Shown: in pieces, positions 26,526-37,150 of the stretch | How the letters are laid out: every line of letters begins with the position of its first letter | How positions within the stretch are numbered: the stretch's first letter is position 1 | From: Mesorhizobium sp. M3A.F.Ca.ET.080.04.2.1 | GTDB lineage: Bacteria; Pseudomonadota; Alphaproteobacteria; Rhizobiales; Rhizobiaceae | DNA length: 64,000 nucleotides | Assembly: GCF_003952525.1 (NCBI RefSeq) | Contig: NZ_CP034451.1 | Location: 4,433,501-4,497,500, forward strand | Direction: 5' to 3' | The notes under the pieces: model-generated | Told to the model about the DNA's origin: nothing | Seen by the model: the letters and a program-made list of their open reading frames with translations, nothing else | Database searches by the model: none | Program-made: the position numbers and the translations under genes

Positions 26526-28046
26526 TCACTCCGGAAGGCCGGCCTTGCGGAAGCCGTCGACGAAATGCTGCTGCGTGGCGGCATCGCGGAACGGCTCGGT
26601 CCAGACCCAGTGGCTGGTGGTGAAATGCGGGTTGGCGACGAGGAACATCTCGACCTCCGCGCGGGCCTCGTCGAGCCGGCCGAGCTGGGCAAGGCTTGCC
26701 GCCAGGAAACGGCGCGAGCTTGTGCGATAAGTCTCGTCCGTGCGCAGCGTCTCGATGGCGGCTTCGTAGTCGTGGGCCGCATATTGCGCCGCGCCGAGCG
26801 TCAGATAATACCAGCTGGCCGGATAGGGGTTCAGCCGGAACGCCTTGCGAATATGCTCGAGGCCTTCATCAACATGTCCGGCCAGGACCACGATGTCGGA
26901 CAGTGTCGCCCAGATGTCAGCCTCGTTCGGGTCGAGCTCGATCGCCCTGGCGAACTCGGCATCCGACTCCTCGAAGCGGCGTTCATATGCAAGCAGGTTG
27001 GCGAGCACCCAGCGGCAGCCGGCATCGTTGGGATCGATCGCCACGGCCTTGTGCGCCAGCTCCAGCGCGATACTGCGGTTCGGCTCAACGGGTTCCCCCC
27101 AGTGCACCCATGACATCCAGTGGTTCATGGCAAGCCAGCGATAGGCCTCGGCGTAGTCCGGGTCGAGCGACACCGCGCGCGTCAGCAGCAGATGCGCTTC
27201 GCGGGCCGACTGCGGCGAGTCGTCGATCAGCTTGCGGGCCCGCACGCAGAGATCGTAGGCTTCGAGATTCCTGGGCCGATTGCGCGGCGGCGGCGCGCGC
27301 AGCCGGCCAAGCAGCGCCTCCACGATCTTGGCCGTCACCTCGTCCTGGACGGCGAAGATATCCTCGAGGCTGCGGTCGAAGCGCTCGGCCCACAGATGTT
27401 CGCCGCTCACCGCATCGACCAGCTGGGCATTGATGCGCACGCGCCCCGCGGCGCGTCTGGCACTCCCCTCCAGCAAGTAGCGAACGCCAAGGTCCTCGGC
27501 TATCCTGCGCACGTCCATGGCCCTGCCTTTGTAGGCAAAGGCCGAGTTGCGGGCGATGACGAACAGGCCGCCGATTCTGGACAGGTCGGTGATCAGGTCC
27601 TCGGTCAAGCCATCGGCGAAGGATTCCTGCTCGGGATCGTTGCTGAACGCAACGAAGGGCAGCACGGCTATCGACGGCTTGTCGGGCAGCGCCAAGGGTT
27701 TTCGCTTCGTGCCCCCGTCGCGCTGTTCGATCGCCCCCGTGAAGCGGTAACCGACGCGCGGAACCGTGGCGATCCACTCACCGCCATCGGCGGCCGGGCC
27801 AAGCAGCTTCCTGAGCTGCGCGATCTGAACGGTGAGGTTGCCTTCCTCGACGGCCGTGTCCGGCCACGCGGCATCCATCAATTCGGCCTTGCCGAGGATT
27901 TCGCCGGGCCGCGCTACCAGCGCCGAAAGCAACTTCAGCCCCCGGTAGCCGGCGGCAACGGGAACATCATTCCGAAGCAGCGTTCCCGCATCCGGATCAA
28001 GCACAAACGGACCAAAGGCAAAGCGCGATCCCTGCATACGGGGCAT
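26526..28046 (-). CDS. Winged-helix/TolB-like/TPR regulatory protein
   Basis: A 506-residue protein with three parts. Residues about 5-105 are an OmpR/CadC-type winged helix (GYRGLKLLSALVARPGEILGKAELMDAAWP, then ATVPRVGYRF). Residues about 120-250 are a TolB-like domain of the kind found with adenylate cyclases (KPSIAVLPFVAFSNDPEQESFADGLTEDLITDLSRI). The C-terminal half contains TPR-type helical repeats (ANLLAYERRFEESDAEFARAIELDPN). Unlike CadC, no membrane segment is seen between DNA-binding and sensor parts, so it is probably cytoplasmic. Related proteins in Mesorhizobium are numerous and mostly uncharacterised. Its target genes are unknown; DUF1127 diverges from it. Confidence 0.87.
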   Translation of the reverse strand: MPRMQGSRFAFGPFVLDPDAGTLLRNDVPVAAGYRGLKLLSALVARPGEILGKAELMDAAWPDTAVEEGNLTVQIAQLRKLLGPAADGGEWIATVPRVGYRFTGAIEQRDGGTKRKPLALPDKPSIAVLPFVAFSNDPEQESFADGLTEDLITDLSRIGGLFVIARNSAFAYKGRAMDVRRIAEDLGVRYLLEGSARRAAGRVRINAQLVDAVSGEHLWAERFDRSLEDIFAVQDEVTAKIVEALLGRLRAPPPRNRPRNLEAYDLCVRARKLIDDSPQSAREAHLLLTRAVSLDPDYAEAYRWLAMNHWMSWVHWGEPVEPNRSIALELAHKAVAIDPNDAGCRWVLANLLAYERRFEESDAEFARAIELDPNEADIWATLSDIVVLAGHVDEGLEHIRKAFRLNPYPASWYYLTLGAAQYAAHDYEAAIETLRTDETYRTSSRRFLAASLAQLGRLDEARAEVEMFLVANPHFTTSHWVWTEPFRDAATQQHFVDGFRKAGLPE

Positions 28047-28166
28047 CTATAGCCAATTTGGAAGTTTTGAGAACTATTTGGGAGCGCTTAATTACGGCGC
28101 CGTCTGCATGCTTCAGAATTCAACCTCTTTCAGATCGGAGGCCTCCGGGCCCGTATGGAGGTTGCC

Positions 28167-28421
28167 ATGAATGATACCTGCACCCTGGCGTCAGCCCCGC
28201 ATCAGGCAGCGCGGACCGGAACGCCCGCGGCACGGCCCTCGCGCCGGCGCAACACCCTGGCCGCCCTGCGAAGCATCATCGCGTCCTGGCGCGCGCGGGC
28301 CTATTTCCGCCGGGATCTCAAGCGGATGTCGGAGACCAATCCGCATCTGATCGACGATATCGGCCTGACGAGAGAGCAGGCCGAGGAGGAGATCGCCAAG
28401 CTGCCCTTCTGGCAGCGGTAG
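28167..28421 (+). CDS. Small DUF1127 protein
   Basis: An 84-residue protein; the ATG at 28167 has a strong GGAGG six bases upstream, so I preferred it to a start at 28155. The C-terminal half carries the DUF1127 core: a basic helix (SWRARAYFRRDLKRMSE), then LIDDIGLTREQAEEEIAKLPFW. Short DUF1127 proteins in Agrobacterium and relatives bind RNA and affect phosphate and carbon metabolism; that role is inferred. The N-terminal 30 residues are low-complexity. It diverges from the winged-helix regulator. Confidence 0.85.
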   Translation: MNDTCTLASAPHQAARTGTPAARPSRRRNTLAALRSIIASWRARAYFRRDLKRMSETNPHLIDDIGLTREQAEEEIAKLPFWQR

Positions 28422-28493
28422 AGCGGTTCACCGCTTCATGGAAATGGCAAGCAGGCCAGCGCCGGATGCCATCGCCTGCGCAAGGCTTCTCAT

Positions 28494-29774
28494 CTAGCGC
28501 CTTTTCAGCAGGCTCCGCATGCGGTTGCGCAGGAGACGCGCCATGTTGCGGGTCTCGCGGTAGAGATGCAGTTGCGATGCGGCCTGGCGGGTCTGGCGGT
28601 CGGCGTCGGGCGTCAGTCCGACGACCAGCGTGCCGAACGGCTTGCGCTCGCTCCACAGGCGGCTCATCACCGGGTGGTCGGGCACCGCGCAGGAATCGCT
28701 CATCACGATGTTGGGATCGTCGAGGTGCTGCTTTGTCACCTCGATCATCAGCAGCGTGCCGGGCGAATAGGCGGACAACGTCTCGTCATAGGCCGTCTTC
28801 CAGGTGTATGCGACACCCGCCTCGACGAAGACGATGAGGCAGGCGACGGTGCGGCCGTCGAGCGTCAGCGAATGGATGCGGCACATGTCCTGCTCGGCCA
28901 GCCCGTGCACGGCTTCGCGGGCGAAGGCGGCGCGATAGCGGTCGATCGCCATGGCCGTGCGTTCCCGCCCTTTCCAGCCGGCGGCCTCAAGGGTCAGGAA
29001 GCTCTCGATGGCGTGGCGGATCTCCTCCGGCCCGCGCGCCACCTCGTGCTCGAGCTTGCCGAGATCGGCAAGGCGGCGCTTCAGCCGGCGGAACTCACGG
29101 TAATGGTGCGAGCGCAGCGAGGCTTTGAGGTAGTCCTCGCCGTCGGCGTCGCTTTCGAGCACCGGCCGCTCGATCCTGCCGGTGGTGACCAGGGTCAGTC
29201 CGCGGCTGTCGGCAAAGGAGGTCAACAGGCTCGCCACCGGGCCGTCCAGCCTGATGTCCGGCAGCACGAAGACCTTCGGCAGCTTGAGATGCGGCCGCGA
29301 AAGCATCGCGAAGAAATCCTCGATGACTTCCACCGGGTCGTCGCGGTCGACGAGCGGCGTGCCGAGCGGGCCGAACGGGCTCGACCAGGTGCGCATGACG
29401 GGGACGCCGAGGGGGATGCCCGGGCGCTCGACCGAGAACGGCACCAGAAGCCGCAGCCGGCTGCGGAACTCGTCGCCGTCGCGGATCACCGCCAGCCGCA
29501 CCTCGCGATCTTCCAGCCGCGGCATGGCGGGCGCCAGGAAGCGCGGGTTGAAGAAGACGTTGGGCTCGATCGTGCGGGTACAGAGATAATCGAGCTCGTC
29601 GACCAGATCGAAGCCGGCCGATGCCGGATAGATGGCGAGCTTACGCTCGGGCCGGTTGTTGGCGAAGAGCTCGATATGGGCGGGATCGACCTCGCGCGCC
29701 AGGCCGGCAAGGCCGGACACCATGGCGCCGGCGGGGCCGCCGCTGGTCTCCTCGAGCAACGGGACGGCGGCCAT
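28494..29774 (-). CDS. GNAT/CelD-BcsL-type acetyltransferase
   Basis: A 426-residue protein with the C-terminal BioF2-like acetyltransferase domain of the CelD/BcsL family (SLRSHHYREFRRLKRRLADLGKLEHEV, then ESFLTLEAAGWKGRERTAM, and AYTWKTAYDETLSAYSPGTLLMIE). Such proteins are thought to modify exopolysaccharides. The ATG at 29774 shares one base with the stop of the upstream flippase gene (TGATG), so the two are translationally coupled and likely act on the same polysaccharide. An in-frame extension to 30014 is antisense to flippase coding sequence and was rejected. Confidence 0.82.
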   Translation of the reverse strand: MAAVPLLEETSGGPAGAMVSGLAGLAREVDPAHIELFANNRPERKLAIYPASAGFDLVDELDYLCTRTIEPNVFFNPRFLAPAMPRLEDREVRLAVIRDGDEFRSRLRLLVPFSVERPGIPLGVPVMRTWSSPFGPLGTPLVDRDDPVEVIEDFFAMLSRPHLKLPKVFVLPDIRLDGPVASLLTSFADSRGLTLVTTGRIERPVLESDADGEDYLKASLRSHHYREFRRLKRRLADLGKLEHEVARGPEEIRHAIESFLTLEAAGWKGRERTAMAIDRYRAAFAREAVHGLAEQDMCRIHSLTLDGRTVACLIVFVEAGVAYTWKTAYDETLSAYSPGTLLMIEVTKQHLDDPNIVMSDSCAVPDHPVMSRLWSERKPFGTLVVGLTPDADRQTRQAASQLHLYRETRNMARLLRNRMRSLLKRR

Positions 29775-31177
29775 CAGGCAGTTTCCTTCTTTGCAGGCAC
29801 GAAGACCGCCATGACGATGCCGAGCTTGCGCCAGACGGTGAAGGACAGTGCGCTCGCCTCGAAGACCATGGCCAGGCTGGTGGCGATCGCGGCGCCCCAC
29901 AGGCCGAAGAACGGGATCAGCATCACGTTGAGGCCGATGTTGAGGGCGAGCGTCATGGCATAGACGGCGGCGCAGATGTTCTGGTTGCCGCTCATGGTGA
30001 GCAGGCTCTCGCACGGGCCGACGGCGGCGCGCGCCACCACGCCGAGCACGAGCAGGAAGAGCAGCCGATAGCCGGCCGTGAATTCGGGGCCGAACAGCAC
30101 CAGCATCGGCTCGCCGAGCACCAGGACCAGCAGCGCCATCGCCAGCGAGGGCCAGAAGGTCCAGGACACCGTCTCGCGGGCGAAAGCGGCGAGGCGTTCG
30201 GGCTCGCCATGGGTGAATTGCGCATAGCGCTGGGCAACGCCGGCCTTGACGGCGAAATAGACGAAATGCACCAGGGCAAGCGTCTTCACCGTGGCGAAAT
30301 AGACGGCCACGTCATTGGGATCGAGATAGGCGCCGACCATCAGCACGTCGGCATTGGTGAGCAGGAAGAAGAAGCTCTCGACCAGAAAGATCGGTAGCGA
30401 CACCAGGAACCACCGGCCGAAATGCACGGTCATCGGCCCGGCCGGAACCTTGCGCTGCATGCGCGAGGTGACGCCAATCAGCTGGCCGAGCGTTGTCACG
30501 TAGGTGGCGGCGATCGAGGCGAAAATGGCGGTTTTGGCATCGGGCGCGTAGTTCAAGGCGAGCATTGCCGCCATGAAAACCAGGATCAGCACCGGCCGCA
30601 CCAGATAGGTCGGCGACAGCGCGAACAGCGCCCAGGAATTGGCGCGCGCCAGTCCCTGCAGCAGGTCGCCCATCGCAATCATCGGCAGGCAGATCATGCC
30701 GAGGATGAAGGGGATGACGTAGTAGGCCTCGATCCAGCCCGAGCACAGCCACACGCCGAGCGCGCCGAGGCCGGCAATCAGCGTCGAGGCGGCGATCACG
30801 AAAAGGCGGCTCGCCAGCACGATGCCGCGCAGCTCGGCCAGCATGCCGCGCTCGCGATATTCCGGGATGAAGCGGATGACGGAAGTGTGGAAGCCGAGGC
30901 AGGCCAGGTTGCCAACGATCACCATCGTCACCCAGACCAGCACGAAGATGCCGTATTCGAACGAGCCCATCCAGCGCGCCATCAGCACCTGGCTGACGAA
31001 GGCGATGACGGCGCTGACGATGCGGATCGAAAACGCGATCAGCGACATGCGGCCGGCTTGCCCGCGCTCGTCGGCGGTGAAGAGGACGGCGTCGATGCGG
31101 CCAAGCAGTGGTCGCATCCGCAGCGCCCAGCGCTGCGGCAGCAACCGCCCGGCAGTCGTCGCCGCGGAAAAGCGCAC
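29774..31177 (-). CDS. Polysaccharide flippase (Wzx/MATE-like)
   Basis: A 467-residue integral membrane protein with 12-14 membrane segments of the polysaccharide-biosynthesis/MOP superfamily. It shows SLIAFSIRIVSAVIAFVSQVLMARWMGSFEYGIFVLVW near the N-terminus, the standard opening of lipid-linked oligosaccharide flippases. Its probable job is to move a lipid-linked sugar repeat from the inner to the outer leaflet. It is coupled to the downstream acetyltransferase. No glycosyltransferase, polymerase or Wzc gene is within the window, so the polysaccharide is unknown. Confidence 0.83.
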   Translation of the reverse strand: MRFSAATTAGRLLPQRWALRMRPLLGRIDAVLFTADERGQAGRMSLIAFSIRIVSAVIAFVSQVLMARWMGSFEYGIFVLVWVTMVIVGNLACLGFHTSVIRFIPEYRERGMLAELRGIVLASRLFVIAASTLIAGLGALGVWLCSGWIEAYYVIPFILGMICLPMIAMGDLLQGLARANSWALFALSPTYLVRPVLILVFMAAMLALNYAPDAKTAIFASIAATYVTTLGQLIGVTSRMQRKVPAGPMTVHFGRWFLVSLPIFLVESFFFLLTNADVLMVGAYLDPNDVAVYFATVKTLALVHFVYFAVKAGVAQRYAQFTHGEPERLAAFARETVSWTFWPSLAMALLVLVLGEPMLVLFGPEFTAGYRLLFLLVLGVVARAAVGPCESLLTMSGNQNICAAVYAMTLALNIGLNVMLIPFFGLWGAAIATSLAMVFEASALSFTVWRKLGIVMAVFVPAKKETA

Positions 31178-31302
31178 CCAAAACTCTCCGTTTTCCGCCT
31201 CTTTCCAGCGTTCCGGTCTAGCGAAAACCCCTTAAGAAACGGTTGGGTGAGGCTTCGTTCTCCCGCGACGACGCCATAGAGACGGGGAGAAGGAAGAAGG
31301 CG

Positions 31303-34035
<2,733 letters not shown>

Positions 34036-34299
34036 CCAATGGCCCTTTCGATAGCAATTTTGGTCGTTTGCGACAGGCGCCTGGCGGGCCCATCAAATCC
34101 GCGTGAAGGCGGACAAACGCAAAAAGCGCCCGGAAAACGGTTCTGGACGCCAAGTCGTTGGACAGATAAGAGGGGGCTCAACTGATGTCAACGCCGCGTT
34201 AGCCCTATGGGCAGCGCCAAATTCCGCCACAATCCGGCTGATCTGGAACCCTTCCGCGCAAGCGATCCGTATTGGCAATCCCCATTGGAGTTTATCTAG

Positions 34300-35217
34300 A
34301 TGTCCCTGTCGTTCCGCCGCGTGTCGCTCGCCAGCGTCGGCCTGGCCTTCGGCCTTTCGGCTCTTTCACTCTCGCCCCTGATGGCGCAGGAGACGAAGCC
34401 GGCCCAGCCCGACACCGCCGCTCCCGCTGCCGCTCCGGTCGATCCGAATGCGGTGGTCGCAACCATCAACGGCGAGAAGCTGACCGAGGCGGATCTTGCC
34501 CTCGCCGAAGGCGAGCTGTCGCAGCAATTCGCGCAGCTGCCGCCGGAACAGCGCCGCGCGGCAGCCCTTTCGGCGGCTATCGAGATCCGCGTCATGGCCA
34601 AGAAGGCGATCGACAGCGGCCTCGACAAGGATGCCGATTTCCAGCGCCGCATGGCCTTTTTGCAGCAGCGGGCGCTGCACGGCGAAGTGGTCGAGAAGGA
34701 CGTTGTCGGCAAGGTGACGGACGCCGAAATCCGCGCGCGCTACGACCAGGAAATCGCCAACACGCCCCCGGTCAACGAAATCCATGCCCGTCACATCCTC
34801 GTGAAGACGAAGGAAGAGGCCGAGGCGATCATCAAGCAGCTCGACGGCGGCGCCGATTTCCAGAAGCTCGCCAACGAGCACACCAGCGACCCGAGCGGCA
34901 AGACCAGCGGCGGTGACCTCGGCTGGTTCGGTCCCGGACAGATGGTGCCGGAGTTCGACAAGGCGGCGTTTGCGCTGGAGGTCGGCAAATATTCGAAGGA
35001 GCCGGTGCAGTCGCAGTTCGGCTGGCACGTCATCAAGGTCGAAGACAAGCGCGCCAAGCAGCCGCCGGCCTTCGACGACGTCAAGGACCAGGCCAAGCAG
35101 GCAGTGATCCGCGACAAGTATTTCGCCATGGTCAAGGAGCTGCGCGCGGCGGCCAAGGTCGAAATCGCCGACGCGAAGCTGAAGGCCGCAGTCGAGACGA
35201 TGGAAAGCGGCAAGTGA
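34300..35217 (+). CDS. Periplasmic peptidyl-prolyl isomerase (parvulin type)
   Basis: Speeds proline isomerisation and helps fold exported proteins in the periplasm. It has 305 residues. A signal peptide (MSLSFRRVSLASVGLAFGLS...LMAQ, cleavage near 30) is followed by a SurA-like N-terminal region (VVATINGEKLTEADLALAEGELSQQF), then the rotamase domain at about 160-260 (NEIHARHILVKTKEEAEAII, then GGDLGWFGPGQMVPEFDKAAFAL and SQFGWHVIKVED). Divergent from secA with 264 bases between starts, the conserved rhizobial pairing. A terminator hairpin follows its stop. Confidence 0.93.
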   Translation: MSLSFRRVSLASVGLAFGLSALSLSPLMAQETKPAQPDTAAPAAAPVDPNAVVATINGEKLTEADLALAEGELSQQFAQLPPEQRRAAALSAAIEIRVMAKKAIDSGLDKDADFQRRMAFLQQRALHGEVVEKDVVGKVTDAEIRARYDQEIANTPPVNEIHARHILVKTKEEAEAIIKQLDGGADFQKLANEHTSDPSGKTSGGDLGWFGPGQMVPEFDKAAFALEVGKYSKEPVQSQFGWHVIKVEDKRAKQPPAFDDVKDQAKQAVIRDKYFAMVKELRAAAKVEIADAKLKAAVETMESGK

Positions 35218-35242
35218 TTCGCTGCCGATCCAGGTATGTTGC

Positions 35243-35267
35243 AAAGGGCGCCGTCGGGTGCCCTTTT
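35243..35267 (+). terminator. Intrinsic terminator after the parvulin gene
   Basis: AAAGGGC (35243-35249) pairs with GCCCTTT (35260-35266), leaving a 10-base loop and a short T-run. It lies 26 bases after the stop codon and may mark the edge of the accessory segment. Confidence 0.7.
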
Positions 35268-35285
35268 GATTTCGCGATCAGCGCA

Positions 35286-36233
35286 TCAGCATTGTGCGCG
35301 TGATATGACGGACCGATCGTCGCCTCGCCTCCATCGCAGCATCGTGCCCGCAAAGAGCGCGTCGCACGAAGCCGACACGCCCGCAAACGCCGACTCGTCC
35401 GGAACGGCCGCCGGATCGATCGCGCTGCGGCGCAAGCCGGCATTGGAGCGGTTTTCGAAAATGTAGCCGGCGGAGCCGACGATGGGAGAGCCGCGCCGCA
35501 TGATCGCAACCTGGATGGTGAAGGCCGCCTCTGCTGCCCTGTGCGCCATCGATGCCCTCTCCGGCATTCCGTTGCTGGCCACGGCGGCAAGCACGGCCGG
35601 CGCCTCGGCCGGGTCGAAGGCGCCGCTGCGCGAATTGACGGTGAACGTCCGGTAGAGGGCGGCCAAGGGTACCGCGCGCAGCGGAGCAAAATCCTGCAAC
35701 TCGGCCACCGATTCGAAGCGGGCGAATTTGTAGCCGCCTGCGATCTCGACGTTCGCCTTGGCAGCGGCGGCAAAGATGCTGGCGCCGCTGCGGAAATATT
35801 CGACCGCGATTGACAGGTCGCCGGACGTTTGCGCATTGAGCGCGAGCGAGGCAAATCCCAGCGTCAGCAGGTTGCGGTCCGCAGCGTTGAGATCGATCAG
35901 CCCGGCATGGCCCTGAAGCCGCGTCACGATCGCCAGATCGTTTGTCCTGCAGGCAACAGGTTCGAAATTCAAGGGCAGCTTTGTTTCGGCGCCCTCGCCC
36001 AGGCGGGCGGCAAGCACATTGGTGAGGCCTTCGGCAAGCAAGCTGAACCTTTGGACCTGCAGTTCGTTCGCCGCGACGGTGCGGCGGGTCCAGGCGGCCA
36101 GGGCGAAGGTGGAGGTGATGGCGGAGACGACGAGGAGGAAGACGAGGACGGCGACGAGGGCGAAGCCGGAGTATTGCGGCTCGCACAAGGCCGTTGAGTT
36201 ATCGGGCTTTGCCTCGATCACAGTGAATCCCAA
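35286..36233 (-). CDS. GspK-like minor pseudopilin of a type II secretion-like system
   Basis: A 315-residue protein. An N-terminal prepilin-like signal with a hydrophobic helix is seen at about 22-45 (YSGFALVAVLVFLLVV), with a likely prepilin-peptidase cut between G and F. The residue five after the cut is not glutamate, as is usual for GspK-type proteins. A globular domain follows with the GspK helix-hairpin region LIDLNAADRNLLTLGFASL. GspK caps the pseudopilus tip of type II secretion systems, but no other gsp gene is in the window, so it is an orphan. It belongs to the accessory segment between the parvulin gene and argJ. Its signal peptide and family are clear; its activity is not. Confidence 0.75.
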   Translation of the reverse strand: MGFTVIEAKPDNSTALCEPQYSGFALVAVLVFLLVVSAITSTFALAAWTRRTVAANELQVQRFSLLAEGLTNVLAARLGEGAETKLPLNFEPVACRTNDLAIVTRLQGHAGLIDLNAADRNLLTLGFASLALNAQTSGDLSIAVEYFRSGASIFAAAAKANVEIAGGYKFARFESVAELQDFAPLRAVPLAALYRTFTVNSRSGAFDPAEAPAVLAAVASNGMPERASMAHRAAEAAFTIQVAIMRRGSPIVGSAGYIFENRSNAGLRRSAIDPAAVPDESAFAGVSASCDALFAGTMLRWRRGDDRSVISRAQC

Positions 36234-36328
36234 GAATAAAAGTGCAGCGTCACCGCAATTCCAGATACCCGAAGTAACGAGGGACCCGTGCTATTATATT
36301 GGCAACGGTATTATCTACAAGCACCATA

Positions 36329-36727
36329 TCATCCAAAATCCGAGAATTGAATTGCGATCTCACCCCCATATGACGAATTAATGTAACATATCTTCTGATT
36401 GTTATTTCGTATATTATCTTTACAAATATGAATACTTTCATTACCTATGTGAACAAGACCATACAATACTTTCAAAACCTCGTCTGGGATATCATCATTT
36501 GGAAAATACACGTACATATCGCCAACGATTGTAAGGCTAGTGAAATTCACAATTCCAACCCTGACGTTACCCACAAATGAGATTCGTCGGGTTTCACCCT
36601 CGTATTCAAGCCATACTGTAAAACGGTCTTTGCGCTCCAAATGAAACTCTACAATGACAGCATCGTGAATGTAGCCGCGTACTGTCTTAGGATCGCCGAC
36701 AAACTCAATATCGTGCTGTTTTTCCAT
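36329..36727 (-). CDS. Candidate immunity protein, AT-rich
   Basis: A 132-residue soluble protein of unknown family (MEKQHDIEFVGDPKTVRG...). Hand counts over three 60-base rows (36361-36540) give about one third G+C, against roughly 60% or more in flanking genes, so it looks acquired. Its ATG starts three bases after the stop of the toxin-tail frame that ends at 36731, with AGGAG about ten bases upstream, so the two would be translationally coupled. That arrangement is the hallmark of toxin/immunity pairs downstream of RHS or contact-dependent toxins. I do not recognise the fold; the immunity role is inferred from position, composition and size. Confidence 0.55.
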   Translation of the reverse strand: MEKQHDIEFVGDPKTVRGYIHDAVIVEFHLERKDRFTVWLEYEGETRRISFVGNVRVGIVNFTSLTIVGDMYVYFPNDDIPDEVLKVLYGLVHIGNESIHICKDNIRNNNQKICYINSSYGGEIAIQFSDFG

Positions 36728-36730
36728 TGG

Positions 36731-37150
36731 TCAGTCGCTCCTATCGTTATTAGCTTTTGGTGGCGGAGGGTCCGTTGGCTTTGGTAACCTATGAGGGCCA
36801 CGATCCTTGTGTGTCGGCGGAGTACCGTCTGCCGGCCTGCCCCAATCATGGGAATGATCTCCCGTTCCCAATGATCCGGGTGGATGTCCGGGGTGCGGTC
36901 TATCGCGATCTACCTCGGGATATCTATCAGGTCCATATCTTCGGCTGCCTTCTTCATCTTCGTAAGTCGAACCGGGCGGCCCTTGCGACATCGGCAAAGG
37001 AAGCAGCGGTGGGTACGCATTGGGGTTATAGGTGCCAGCATCGCACGACTGCGGTACTGGGGGGCGCCGGTATGCAGCTCCATGGCCCATAGCACCACAT
37101 TCTGCCCAACCTAGTCTGCTTCCATGCCAACCCTTCCGGATCGACACCCC
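36731..37150 (-). pseudogene. C-terminal tail of an RHS-type toxin, cut off by an IS element
   Basis: On the minus strand, right after the IS, VDPEGLAWKQTRLG continues an RHS core (core proteins usually read NPLxxxDPxGL at this point). That frame stops at 37026. A different frame then runs to 36731 with a proline-, glycine- and histidine-rich tail (GTGDHSHDWGRPADGTPP and THKDRGPHRLPKPTDPPPP), so a frameshift near 37110 probably separates them. The tail has no toxin domain I recognise. It is detached from its promoter and secretion domains by the IS insertion, so it is probably silent, although the downstream immunity gene is intact. Confidence 0.55.

Noticed and set aside
28566..29963. A 465-codon open frame on the plus strand
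   Set aside because: Antisense to the acetyltransferase and the start of the flippase gene.
36250..36441. A 63-codon frame overlapping the candidate immunity gene
   Set aside because: It lies in another frame of the same strand with poor start context; the 132-codon frame is coupled to the toxin tail.
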